Assembly: GCA_014860745.1 (NCBI GenBank)
Contig: JACZJC010000020.1
Span: forward strand, 1-64,000
Origin: Anaerolineales bacterium
Lineage (GTDB): Bacteria > Chloroflexota > Anaerolineae > Anaerolineales > Villigracilaceae
DNA: 64,000 nucleotides
Direction of reading: 5' to 3'
Below are positions 50,129 to 59,589 of this stretch, one piece after another. Made by a program: the position numbers and the translations under genes. A model generated the notes under the pieces. That model was not told where the DNA came from and did no database searches. It saw nothing but the letters and a program-made list of their open reading frames with translations. Position 1 is the first letter of the stretch. Every line of letters begins with the position of its first letter.

Positions 50129-50163
50129 CGCCCTGCAAGATATTAAAATAAAAAAGAGGAAGA

Positions 50164-51309
50164 ATGAACGGGAAGCTCAATATTTATCGTTTGGTTCGGT
50201 CGATTTTTGTTGGTTTGTTGCTGGTTGGCGTTACAGGTTGTGCGGCAGGAAGCAATGAGTCTGATGAGCTTGTCACCTCCAGCGGATTTGTCTGCCCTCA
50301 GCCAAACCCGCGCGTGGAATTTGAAAGCAAGGAGATTAACATTTTCACGTGGACGGAGTATGTGCCGGCCGACATCCTTGATTGTTTTGGACTGGTGTAC
50401 GGCGTGAAAGTAAACACGGATTATTTCTCGTCCAATGAAGAATTGTATTCGAAGGTTTCAATCGGCCAGAATGTGAATCCCTATGATGTAATTCACCCCA
50501 GCGATTACATGATCGGCGTGTTGATGCGCGAAGGATTGTTGCAGGAATTGGATGCAGGCAGGCTGCCGAATAGCAAAAACCTGGATGCGGGTTTGTTGGC
50601 GGCGTATGGTGATTCGTTGAAGTATGTGGTGCCGTATCAAATGGGAACGCAGGCCATTGTGTACAACAGCGAAACCGTGGAAAATCCGCCGAAATCCTGG
50701 GCAGACTTGTGGAGCTCCGAATACGAGGGCCGCATTGTGGCCGTGGATGATAACCGCGTGGTGATCGGCGCGGCTTTGCTCATGCTTGGCTATGACGTGA
50801 ACACAACCGACGAAGCCCAATTGGAGGAAGCCAAACAAAAGTTGCTCGAGTTGATGCCAAACATCCGCGTGTTCGACAGTGACAGCCCAAAGACCCCGCT
50901 TCTTGCCGGTGACGTGGACCTCGGCATTGTCTGGAACGGTGAAGCATTTTTAGCCCAGCAGGAAAACGCCGCCTTTGAATATGTTTTTCCAGAGGAAGGA
51001 TCGATCATCTTCTACGACGGCATGGGCATTCCAGAGAAAGCTCCGCACCCCGATGCCAGTTATGCCTGGTTCAACTACTTGATGCAGGGTGAAGTGTTCT
51101 GGCTGACCCTGGTGGATTATCCCTACACAAACCCGAACAGCGCTGCACTTGAATTTGCCAGGGCAAATCAAACCGAGGTGTACAATGCCTACATATCCTC
51201 TGCCATAACGAATACACCCGCCGAGATGTTCGCAAAAGGCCACGAAGTACAAGACCTCGGCGCCGCGCTTTCGCTGTATGACGAAATTTGGACAGAGATA
51301 AAACAATAA
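50164..51309 (+). CDS. Spermidine/putrescine-type ABC transporter substrate-binding lipoprotein (PotD-like)
   Basis: 381 residues. The signal peptide ends with VGVTGCAAG (lipobox Cys). The periplasmic-binding fold starts INIFTWTEYVPADILDCFG and includes NPYDVIHPSDYMIGVLMREG and LKYVVPYQMGTQAIVYNSE, the pattern of PotD/PotF. It should capture polyamines or a similar cation at the cell surface. No permease or ATPase genes are adjacent, so the rest of the transporter is elsewhere or it is used alone. The aldolase gene follows after 21 bp. Confidence 0.9.
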   Translation: MNGKLNIYRLVRSIFVGLLLVGVTGCAAGSNESDELVTSSGFVCPQPNPRVEFESKEINIFTWTEYVPADILDCFGLVYGVKVNTDYFSSNEELYSKVSIGQNVNPYDVIHPSDYMIGVLMREGLLQELDAGRLPNSKNLDAGLLAAYGDSLKYVVPYQMGTQAIVYNSETVENPPKSWADLWSSEYEGRIVAVDDNRVVIGAALLMLGYDVNTTDEAQLEEAKQKLLELMPNIRVFDSDSPKTPLLAGDVDLGIVWNGEAFLAQQENAAFEYVFPEEGSIIFYDGMGIPEKAPHPDASYAWFNYLMQGEVFWLTLVDYPYTNPNSAALEFARANQTEVYNAYISSAITNTPAEMFAKGHEVQDLGAALSLYDEIWTEIKQ

Positions 51310-51330
51310 TCGGAAACCAAACTGGATTTC

Positions 51331-51999
51331 ATGTTAAATTTTTCAGCAACTGTAAACCAAACTGACCTGCGTCTTGCCATCATCGAATGCGGGCGTATTG
51401 CATATGAACGCCATTTGATGACTTCGAACGACGGCAACATTTCCGTACGCATGGAAAACGGCCAGGTCCTCATCACGCCATCGGGAGTTTCAAAGGGACG
51501 CCTGCAAGCCAACGACATGCTCGTCGTGGACCTTGATGGCAGGGTCGTTTCCTCCAGGCCGGACCGCAAGCCTTCCTCTGAAACACCCATGCACCTTGAA
51601 GTGTACAAAGCGCGCGAGGATGTCCGCGCGGTGGTGCATGCCCATCCGATCTTTGCCACCACGCTGACCGTTGCTGGTCTGGAATTCCCCGTGGACATGT
51701 TGCCCGAAGTCTTGCTCACGCTGGGCGATGTTCCCATCACGGAATACGCAACGCCATCCTCGCATGAAGATGCCGAGGTGATCCGTCCGTTCTTAAAAAC
51801 GCACAATGCGATGCTTCTCCGTCAGCATGGCAGCCTGACATATGGAAAGAATCTCGACGAAGCGCTGATCCATCTCGAACGCATCGAGCACGTTTCCGAA
51901 ATTTTCTGGCGCGCGAAAATGCTCGGCGAAGTGAAACTCGTCCCGCCGGAGGCGCAGGCAAAATTGCTCGCCATTCGGGATGCTTATTTCAAAAGGTAA
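51331..51999 (+). CDS. Class II aldolase/adducin family protein
   Basis: 222 residues. Zn-dependent class II aldolase fold: RHLMTSNDGNISVRMENGQV, ITPSGVSKGRLQANDMLVVD, ETPMHLEVYKAREDVRAVVH then AHPIFATTL with the metal His pair (HAH), and NAMLLRQHGSLTYGK (third His). It may be an L-fuculose-phosphate-type aldolase. It lies 3 bp before mtnA, which suggests it acts on 5-methylthioribulose- or 5-deoxyribulose-1-phosphate, either as the aldolase of the MTA/5-deoxyribose salvage shunt or as the MtnB dehydratase of the same fold. Confidence 0.88.
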   Translation: MLNFSATVNQTDLRLAIIECGRIAYERHLMTSNDGNISVRMENGQVLITPSGVSKGRLQANDMLVVDLDGRVVSSRPDRKPSSETPMHLEVYKAREDVRAVVHAHPIFATTLTVAGLEFPVDMLPEVLLTLGDVPITEYATPSSHEDAEVIRPFLKTHNAMLLRQHGSLTYGKNLDEALIHLERIEHVSEIFWRAKMLGEVKLVPPEAQAKLLAIRDAYFKR

Positions 52000-52002
52000 A
52001 TC

Positions 52003-53049
52003 ATGCGAACTGTTTTTTGGGAAAATAACGAACTGAAAATGATCGACCAGCGCATCCTGCCCGCGCGTTTTGAGGTCCTTTCGTATCGCGGGCATAAAGA
52101 GGTCGCTCATGCGATCACGGATATGGTGGTGCGTGGCGCGCCCGCCATTGGAGCGGCTGCCGCATTCGGCCTCGCCCTTGCCGGATTTGAATCCGCCTCT
52201 TCTTCAACCTCCGGCCTGCTCGCTGACCTGCAAGCAGCTTCTGTCACTTTGAAAGCGGCACGCCCGACGGCTGTGAACCTTGCCTGGGCGTTGGACCGAG
52301 TCATGGCTGTTGTATCAACTGTCGGCGGGGAAAGAAGCGCGGATGACCTCCGTCAACTTGTCTTGGATGAAGCGCAAAAACTCGCTGATGAAGATGTTGA
52401 GATCAACAAACGCATGGCAGAGCATGGCGCGGCGCTGATCGATGATGGCGATACCATCATCCACCACTGCAACACAGGCGCGCTCGCAACAGTGGATTGG
52501 GGGACAGCGCTTGGCGTCATCCGCACGGCGCATGAACAGGGAAAGAAGCTCCATGTGTTTGTGGATGAGACTCGCCCGCGTTTGCAAGGCGCGCGGCTTA
52601 CGGCGTGGGAGTTGGAACAGTATGGAATTCCGTACGAGATCATCAGCGATAACACGGCAGGGTATTTTCTGAAAGCGGGCAAGGTGCAAAAATGTTTCGT
52701 TGGTTCAGACCGTACCGCCGCGAATGGCGATGTGGCCAATAAGATCGGCACGTACATGCTGGCGCTGGCGGCATTTGATAATGGCGTGCCTTTTTATCCC
52801 GTTGTGCCAACCTCCACCGTTGACCTGTCGCTCGCGCACGGAGATTTGATCCCAATCGAAGAACGCGATCCGCAGGAGGTGCTTGGACTGGAGTTCGAAG
52901 GCCAGCGCGTTGCACCCAAAAATGCAAAAGCCCGCAACATTGCCTTTGATGTCACCCCGAATCGGTTGGTGACGGGAATTGTCACAGAGAATGGTGTGGC
53001 GTATCCGCCGTTTGAAGTCAGCTTGAAGAAGATGGTGTTGGGGAAGTAG
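52003..53049 (+). CDS. mtnA: S-methyl-5-thioribose-1-phosphate isomerase
   Basis: 348 residues of the eIF2B-like isomerase family. It converts methylthioribose-1-phosphate to methylthioribulose-1-phosphate in methionine salvage (and 5-deoxyribose-1-phosphate in the shunt). MVVRGAPAIGAAAAFGLALA, HHCNTGALATVDWGTALGVI with catalytic Cys156, DETRPRLQGARLTAWEL and VGSDRTAANGDVANKIGTY with Asp236 are the family marks. Complete length. It starts 3 bases after the aldolase stop. Confidence 0.95.
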   Translation: MRTVFWENNELKMIDQRILPARFEVLSYRGHKEVAHAITDMVVRGAPAIGAAAAFGLALAGFESASSSTSGLLADLQAASVTLKAARPTAVNLAWALDRVMAVVSTVGGERSADDLRQLVLDEAQKLADEDVEINKRMAEHGAALIDDGDTIIHHCNTGALATVDWGTALGVIRTAHEQGKKLHVFVDETRPRLQGARLTAWELEQYGIPYEIISDNTAGYFLKAGKVQKCFVGSDRTAANGDVANKIGTYMLALAAFDNGVPFYPVVPTSTVDLSLAHGDLIPIEERDPQEVLGLEFEGQRVAPKNAKARNIAFDVTPNRLVTGIVTENGVAYPPFEVSLKKMVLGK

Positions 53050-53073
53050 AAATTTGATTTACCTACTAGCAGT

Positions 53074-53102
53074 TTGAAAATTACTTGGATATCTTGTATA
53101 CT
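53074..53102 (+). promoter_or_regulatory. Promoter upstream of the 53191 lipoprotein gene
   Basis: TTGAAA (53074-53079), 17-bp spacer, TATACT (53097-53102). Confidence 0.65.
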
Positions 53103-53190
53103 GTAAAAGTGGCAGGGTAAATCACCTTATCGGAGTGTGTTGAGTTTTTTAGAATTTGAAACGCCATTTTTTGTGAAAAAGGAGTTTCAA

Positions 53191-53976
53191 ATGCGACACA
53201 GAATACTTTCTTGGGGATGTATATTGTTTTTGCTCGCGGCATGTGGATCACAGCCTGCAACACCGATTGAGGTGGCGCAACCGACTTCCGCGCCGACTGA
53301 AGTCCAGCCGACGAATCCACCCGCGGCTACACCCACGCTTGAGCCGACCGCAACACCTGTTCCCGCCAACACGCCGCTCCCGGAAGGCATTCTTTTTCGT
53401 GACGATTTTACCGGATACTTCCAGCCCGGGTGGACATGGGACTCGGAAGATCCCGCGAAATGGACATTTGTGGAAGATGACGGGGCGCAATGGCTTCAGA
53501 TCATTGGAAACCCCGGACGCTCGAACGTGTTGATGCGCGACATCCCCGAAGGAGATTTTGCCATCGTTGCCCGTATCAAAGCGGATCCTCACCTGAATTT
53601 CCATCAAGCCAATATCTTTGTCTTTCAAGACCTTGAGAACTACATCGTCGTCAATACCGGGTTCTGCCAGCCGTGTCCGGTCGGCGGACATGGGTATTTC
53701 ATGGAAACGGTCGTCACCGGTGGCAGTGCGCTTAACCATTACGAACTTCCGCGAGGCGAGAACGATCTGAACGTTTACCTGAAAATCGAGATTGTGGGCG
53801 ATGTGATCAGCGGCTACTATGCGACCCAGCCCGGCGAATGGGTTCGTATCGGGCGTTTCGGGAATTTCTATGACCTGAAATCCATTGGTTTGAGCGCTAC
53901 GAACTCCTCTCCTCCCGGCGGAACCCCGCAAGACATCATTGCGCGCTTTGATTACTTTGAGGTGGTTGTGCCGTAA
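53191..53976 (+). CDS. Lipoprotein with concanavalin-like (DUF1349-type) domain
   Basis: 261 residues. Signal and lipobox ILFLLAACGS, a Thr/Pro linker (~25-70), then a jelly-roll-like domain: LFRDDFTGYFQPGWTWDSED, VARIKADPHLNFHQANIFVF, ENYIVVNTGFCQPCPVGGHG and a C-terminal FDYFEVVVP strand, the DUF1349/LamG-like pattern. Probable surface-bound sugar- or glycan-binding protein. Two close Cys (CQPC) could form a disulfide. ATG 53191 with AAAGGAG 7 bases upstream; longer in-frame starts would remove the signal peptide. Confidence 0.8.
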   Translation: MRHRILSWGCILFLLAACGSQPATPIEVAQPTSAPTEVQPTNPPAATPTLEPTATPVPANTPLPEGILFRDDFTGYFQPGWTWDSEDPAKWTFVEDDGAQWLQIIGNPGRSNVLMRDIPEGDFAIVARIKADPHLNFHQANIFVFQDLENYIVVNTGFCQPCPVGGHGYFMETVVTGGSALNHYELPRGENDLNVYLKIEIVGDVISGYYATQPGEWVRIGRFGNFYDLKSIGLSATNSSPPGGTPQDIIARFDYFEVVVP

Positions 53977-54018
53977 CCGGATTTAACCGTTGCTGAAATT
54001 CTTTACAATCCACTCGCC

Positions 54019-54080
54019 CCGTGATAAACGTCACGGACGTTCGATATTCCAGCGCACTCGCAAGAGTGCGCTTTTTCTTT
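54019..54080 (+). other. Structured RNA/terminator element, copy A
   Basis: Two hairpins: CCGTGA-TAAACG-TCACGG (54019-54036) and GCGCACTC-GCAA-GAGTGCGC (54052-54071) with a GNRA-type loop and a T run after it. A related copy lies at 55342-55400. It may be a duplicated terminator with an upstream stem, or a regulatory leader. Confidence 0.6.
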
Positions 54081-54088
54081 TATAGGAG

Positions 54089-54116
54089 TTGATTTTTTAT
54101 TAATCCTCAATATAAT
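54089..54116 (+). promoter_or_regulatory. Promoter of the 54230 lipoprotein gene
   Basis: TTGATT (54089-54094), 16-bp spacer, TATAAT (54111-54116); leader of ~107 nt. Confidence 0.55.
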
Positions 54117-54229
54117 GAAAATGAATATCGGTTGATGCCGATACAAAAATACTCACTAGAGGAGGTGGCGATTAAACTTGTTGTTGCTGGGCTTCGTTTC
54201 TAGCAAGAGTCATTGACAAGGAGAGAAAG

Positions 54230-55303
54230 ATGAAACTAAATCGGATATTCACATGGGGAATCGTGCTTTTTCTATTAGCAGCTTGCGGCCCTTCTCCTGA
54301 GCAGATCGCCACCATGACCGCATCCGCATGGACGCCAACGCCTCTTCCGCCAACACAGACACCCATCCCTACGCCCATCCCAATTGACCTGACCATCACC
54401 ATCACGGATGAGACAGGCTCGCCAATTGGAGGTGCAAGCGTTGTATTCCCTGAATCAGGTGACGATGCACCTGTGCAAACCAACGAGCAGGGGCAATACT
54501 CCTGGAACAATTTGTCAGGTGAGGCAGCCACATTCACTTTTTTTGCACAGGGATATATGCCTGGAACTGCAGACCAGACACTAGTGCGAGGACCCAACGA
54601 TGTTTCCATTCCTTTGGAGCGCGACCCGTTTGGACTGCTTCCTTCCGAGGCTTGCGCGGCGGGAGAAAAATTTCTCTATGCTGAAGATTTCCAGGATAAT
54701 CGTGCGCAGGGCTGGAACGAAATCGACTTGAAAACCCCCGGCTGGGATATAGCCGCTTCCGCAGAGGAGGCGGGCGATATCATTCTCTCCGCACAGTTTT
54801 CGGAAATGCTGGGGGAAGGCCCGCTCAGTTCGCGGCTGAACGAAATGGAATTCGGGAATGCGGTTTGGCGTGTTAACTTCTTGATTGCGGAAAACTTTGC
54901 CAGGGAGCAAAACTGGTTTTCATTTAACTGGAAGCATGCCCTGAATCCTTTCGACCTGGGGGGGCAACAGGTATTCGATTCTCGTTATCAGATACCCATA
55001 GGGTTTAATTACTTTGCATTGCGCCGCCTGCAGCAGCCAGTCACCAACATCGGCATTGGACAGGTAAAAAATCCCAAGGCGGGCGAATGGCATCTGGTTG
55101 AGATTTCCTCCCACGAAGGACTGACAGGTGTTTGGCTGGACGGAAAACGACTGCTGGAGTACGAAGACCCACAGCCTATTCCGCCGGGAACCATTGGCCT
55201 CGAACTTTGGCTGAGCGGTAGTGAGACTATCGTCTATTTCGATGACATCTCTGTTTGTGAGCTCAGCGCGCCTTTTATATCCATTGTGCCTGTGGAACCT
55301 TGA
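54230..55303 (+). CDS. Lipoprotein with carboxypeptidase-regulatory-like and jelly-roll domains
   Basis: 357 residues. Signal and lipobox GIVLFLLAACGP, short Thr/Pro linker, then a carboxypeptidase-regulatory-like fold (~48-130; LTITITDETGSPIGGASVVF, NEQGQYSWNNLSGEAATFTF) and a C-terminal concanavalin-like domain (~150-350; LYAEDFQDNRAQGWNEIDLK, WHLVEISSHEGLTGVWLDGK, YFDDISVCEL). It is a likely outer-face binding protein and a relative of 53191. RBS AAGGAGAG precedes ATG. A second copy of the structured element follows its stop. Confidence 0.82.
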   Translation: MKLNRIFTWGIVLFLLAACGPSPEQIATMTASAWTPTPLPPTQTPIPTPIPIDLTITITDETGSPIGGASVVFPESGDDAPVQTNEQGQYSWNNLSGEAATFTFFAQGYMPGTADQTLVRGPNDVSIPLERDPFGLLPSEACAAGEKFLYAEDFQDNRAQGWNEIDLKTPGWDIAASAEEAGDIILSAQFSEMLGEGPLSSRLNEMEFGNAVWRVNFLIAENFAREQNWFSFNWKHALNPFDLGGQQVFDSRYQIPIGFNYFALRRLQQPVTNIGIGQVKNPKAGEWHLVEISSHEGLTGVWLDGKRLLEYEDPQPIPPGTIGLELWLSGSETIVYFDDISVCELSAPFISIVPVEP

Positions 55304-55341
55304 TTTTTTTTGTAGGGAATTTCTAGACAATCACGTTATGT

Positions 55342-55400
55342 CGTGATAAACTCACGCTCGTTCATAAATCCAGCGCACTCGCAAGGGTGCGCATTTTTCT
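55342..55400 (+). other. Structured RNA/terminator element, copy B
   Basis: CGTGA-TAAAC-TCACG and GCGCACTC-GCAA-GGGTGCGC with a T run, about 80 percent similar to 54019-54080. The last stem has a T:G wobble where copy A has T:A, so pairing is kept. It ends about 12 nt before the PfkB start codon. Confidence 0.6.
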
Positions 55401-55411
55401 GCGAGTTGCAA

Positions 55412-56377
55412 ATGGATATTCTTCTTACAGGCTCCGTGGCCTACGATTACCTGATGACTTTTCCCGGTCAATTCAAGGAACAGATCCTTCCCGAACGTCT
55501 GGCTTCCATCAGCCTGTCGTTTCTCGTGGACTCCATGTCCAAGCAGCGCGGCGGCATCGCCCCGAACATTGCGTACACCATGGCATTGCTCGGACAAAAG
55601 CCCCGTGTTATGGCAACCGTCGGTGAGGACTTTGGCGATTATCGCGCATGGCTCGATTCAAAAGGTGTGGACACATCCCTGATGAAGGTTGTTCCCGGTG
55701 TTTTCACCGCCTCCTTCTTTGCAACAACCGATCATGATTCTGCTCAAATTGCATCTTTCTACCCGGGGGCAATGGCCCATTCCGCCACCCAATCCCTCAA
55801 GGAACTCGATCAAAAACCAGACCTCGTGATCGTTTCTCCCAGCGCGCTCGATGCGATGATGAAGTTCCCCTCGGAATGCCGCGAACTGGGCATCGATTAT
55901 TTGTATGACCCGAGCCAGCAGGTGTTGAGACTCGAGGGTTCCGAACTCGCGCGGGACATGGAAGGGGCGTATTTCCTGTTTTGTAACGATTATGAATTCG
56001 GCCTGATCTCAAAGAAAACCGGCTGGAACTTGGATCAAATCCTCGAGCATGTAAAAGTGTTGGTGATTACACGCGGCAAGGACGGAGCTGATCTGTACTC
56101 GGACGGAGACTCGGTGCATATCCCAACCGTCCCTGAGGATGAGGTCGTAGACCCAACCGGCGTAGGGGATGCCTTTCGCGGAGGCTTCCTGGCGGGGTAC
56201 TCCCATGGGTTTGATTGGAAACTGTGCGGCGAGATCGGCTCGCTTTCCGCTGTATACTGCCTAGAACAGCGCGGCACGCAGAATCACAATTACACCCGCG
56301 AAGAGTTTGTCAAACGGTTTCGCCGTCATTTCGAAGACGGCGGCAAGCTGGATGTATTGTTGAATAATAAAAAGTAA
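55412..56377 (+). CDS. PfkB-family carbohydrate/nucleoside kinase (adenosine-kinase-like)
   Basis: 321 residues. Ribokinase fold: ILLTGSVAYDYLMTFPGQF, RGGIAPNIAYTMALLGQKPR and VATVGEDFGDYRAWL (substrate lid), and DPTGVGDAFRGGFLAGY with the catalytic Asp and ATP-anion hole. Its place directly before ahcY suggests adenosine kinase, which would remove the adenosine made by SAH hydrolysis; a ribose-type kinase is the alternative. ATG 55412 was chosen over an upstream in-frame ATG at 55343 that lies in the structured element. Confidence 0.85.
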   Translation: MDILLTGSVAYDYLMTFPGQFKEQILPERLASISLSFLVDSMSKQRGGIAPNIAYTMALLGQKPRVMATVGEDFGDYRAWLDSKGVDTSLMKVVPGVFTASFFATTDHDSAQIASFYPGAMAHSATQSLKELDQKPDLVIVSPSALDAMMKFPSECRELGIDYLYDPSQQVLRLEGSELARDMEGAYFLFCNDYEFGLISKKTGWNLDQILEHVKVLVITRGKDGADLYSDGDSVHIPTVPEDEVVDPTGVGDAFRGGFLAGYSHGFDWKLCGEIGSLSAVYCLEQRGTQNHNYTREEFVKRFRRHFEDGGKLDVLLNNKK

Positions 56378-56426
56378 GGCGGGGTCGATACTGCCTCTGG
56401 ATTTCGGTGGGACAAAGTTCCGCCTT
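56376..56426 (+). other. Long hairpin in the ahcY leader
   Basis: AAGGCGG (56376-56382) pairs with CCGCCTT (56420-56426) and encloses a 37-nt segment with further pairing potential, between the PfkB stop and ahcY. It is followed by CTATAAAATAAAGG. It could be a terminator of the kinase gene, a ligand-sensing leader of ahcY, or simple structure. Confidence 0.45.
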
Positions 56427-56450
56427 CTATAAAATAAAGGAGTTAGGTAA

Positions 56451-57782
<1,332 letters not shown>

Positions 57783-57820
57783 TTTAAGTTTCAGTACATC
57801 AAAACAACTGCCATCGAAAC

Positions 57821-57852
57821 AAAAACAGCCCGCGAAACCGCGGGCTGTTTTT
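57821..57852. terminator. Bidirectional terminator between ahcY and the SH3 lipoprotein
   Basis: AACAGCCCGCG/CGCGGGCTGTT stem, 4-nt loop, flanked by A5 and T5 runs. Confidence 0.92.
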
Positions 57853-57863
57853 GTTCTCAGCTT

Positions 57864-58652
57864 TTAAGGACAAACGATTACCACTTCTTTTGTTGCAGAT
57901 TTGCCGGCGTCGTTGAAGGCTTCCACGCCCAGTTTCATCGGCGTGCCTGCCGGGAAAGGCAATGGGGGAATTGGGTAGGTTACTACGTTTGGACCCACCG
58001 CGCCAAAGAAAGCGCCGTTTAGGTAAATGTTGAATCCTTTTTCGTTGTTGGATTTGTCCTCCCAATTAATGCTTCCCGTATATTGATAGGTGGGAAGGAC
58101 AATGGGAATACAAATTTTCGCAGCGGTCAGGTTATCGACCGCAACAGGCGGGGCCAGCGTTGCCGTGGCAGTGGGAGTGGAGGTTGGAAGTGGAGTTGGC
58201 GTTGGGGGGATTGCATACTCGGTCAACCCGGCTGTATTCCCGCTGACGGTTGCATATTGACCCCAAAGCCAGCATGTTCCGGACTTACCAGGGTTGTTGA
58301 TGATCCAGTAGTTCGTGGAAGTATTTTTACCGACCACTGTGGCCGTTTGTCCAACCAGTAATGCCCCGATCAGATCGTATTCTGTCCCCGGTCCAGTCCG
58401 GCAATTTGTATTTGTGCTGACCGATACCTGCGGAACGGATGGTGTTGGGGTGAATTCCGGGGTGGATGTAGGACCCGGTGTTGCTGTAAATTCAGGCGTT
58501 GAAGTAAATGGGGTTGGCTGCAACAGGAGAGCTTGGGCAGTAATGGTCAATGCCAGGGGCTCTTCGGTACTTTGTCCACCGGGGAGGTTGCAGGCGGTAA
58601 GGGAAACAATTAAAAATATGGATAATAATAAGATGGGCTTTTTGGTATACAT
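57864..58652 (-). CDS. Lipoprotein with SH3-like and fibronectin-type domains
   Basis: 262 residues. Signal and lipobox SIFLIVSLTACN, Thr/Pro linker (~38-72), a bacterial SH3 domain (~75-135; VSTNTNCRTGPGTEYDLIGA, GQTATVVGKNTSTNYWII), a second linker (PPTPTPLPTSTPTATATL), and a C-terminal fibronectin-III-like domain (~185-262; INWEDKSNNEKGFNIYLNGA). Likely surface-anchored, binding wall peptides. Monocistronic on the minus strand. Confidence 0.85.
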   Translation of the reverse strand: MYTKKPILLLSIFLIVSLTACNLPGGQSTEEPLALTITAQALLLQPTPFTSTPEFTATPGPTSTPEFTPTPSVPQVSVSTNTNCRTGPGTEYDLIGALLVGQTATVVGKNTSTNYWIINNPGKSGTCWLWGQYATVSGNTAGLTEYAIPPTPTPLPTSTPTATATLAPPVAVDNLTAAKICIPIVLPTYQYTGSINWEDKSNNEKGFNIYLNGAFFGAVGPNVVTYPIPPLPFPAGTPMKLGVEAFNDAGKSATKEVVIVCP

Positions 58653-58746
58653 AACACTCTCCTTTGTCTATGATTATGACATAACTTAAGGAAAGGTCAA
58701 GGATGGAAATATGAAATTTGTACTAATAGCTGATAAATCATTGGTA

Positions 58747-59589
58747 CTATGGCTTTGATTGATTTTCACATAACCCCTTCCATTCTTCAATGGACAGGGT
58801 CTCCGCGCGGCGCATGGGATCGATCCCTGCGGATGCAAGCAGGGCTTCGGAGGCCTGCGTGGAAATGTGCAGCCCTGAAGCAAGTGAATTGCGAAGGGTT
58901 TTTCTCTTCTGGGCGAAGCCTGCCTTGATGAGTTTAAAGAAGGTGTTGAGCAAATTTTTCGAAATCAGCGGCTCTTCGTATATATCGATGCGCAAAACGG
59001 CGGAATCCACTTTGGGGGCGGGGTGGAAGGAGCCTGCAGGGATTTTTGCAAAGATGCTCGGTTTGCCGTAGACTTGCACACTTAATGCCAGCAGGCTTAA
59101 GTCGCCGGGACTGGCACAGATACGGTCTGCAACTTCCTTTTGAATGGTTAATATCACCCGGCGCGGCTTGACATCACCCTCAAGCAGATGGCGGATGATG
59201 GCAGATGTGATGTTGTAGGGGATATTCGCGGCGACGATGTAATTGGGCTGATCTATTAATTCTGAAATGGGCAGCTTGAGGATGTCACCCTGCACAACGC
59301 GGACATTCTGATAAGGCTGAAGAACTGCCTGTAGTGGCGCAAGCAAGTACGGGTCCAGTTCGACCGCCGTCACTTTTCGGGCAGAAACTGCCAGATAGCG
59401 TGTGAGGCTGCCGAGGCCGGGTCCAATCTCCAAAACGTGGTCATCCTCAAAAATTTCCGCGGCGTTGGCAATTTTTTCAAGGGCGGATTCATCCTGCAAA
59501 AAATTCTGGCCGAGAGTTTTATCGGCGCGCAGGCCATATCGTTTGAGCACAGCGGAGGCATTAAGCGGGGGAATCGATTTGTATTTCAT
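58747..59589 (-). CDS. rsmA: 16S rRNA dimethyladenosine transferase
   Basis: 280 residues. KsgA/RsmA dimethylates A1518 and A1519 in helix 45 of 16S rRNA during small-subunit maturation. GLRADKTLGQNFLQDESALE, VLEIGPGLGSLTRYLA (SAM motif I), VRVVQGDILKL, AANIPYNITSAI (catalytic NIPY) and FAQKRKTLRNSL are present. Its start overlaps the LCP stop by 4 bases. Complete length. Confidence 0.95.
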   Translation of the reverse strand: MKYKSIPPLNASAVLKRYGLRADKTLGQNFLQDESALEKIANAAEIFEDDHVLEIGPGLGSLTRYLAVSARKVTAVELDPYLLAPLQAVLQPYQNVRVVQGDILKLPISELIDQPNYIVAANIPYNITSAIIRHLLEGDVKPRRVILTIQKEVADRICASPGDLSLLALSVQVYGKPSIFAKIPAGSFHPAPKVDSAVLRIDIYEEPLISKNLLNTFFKLIKAGFAQKRKTLRNSLASGLHISTQASEALLASAGIDPMRRAETLSIEEWKGLCENQSKP

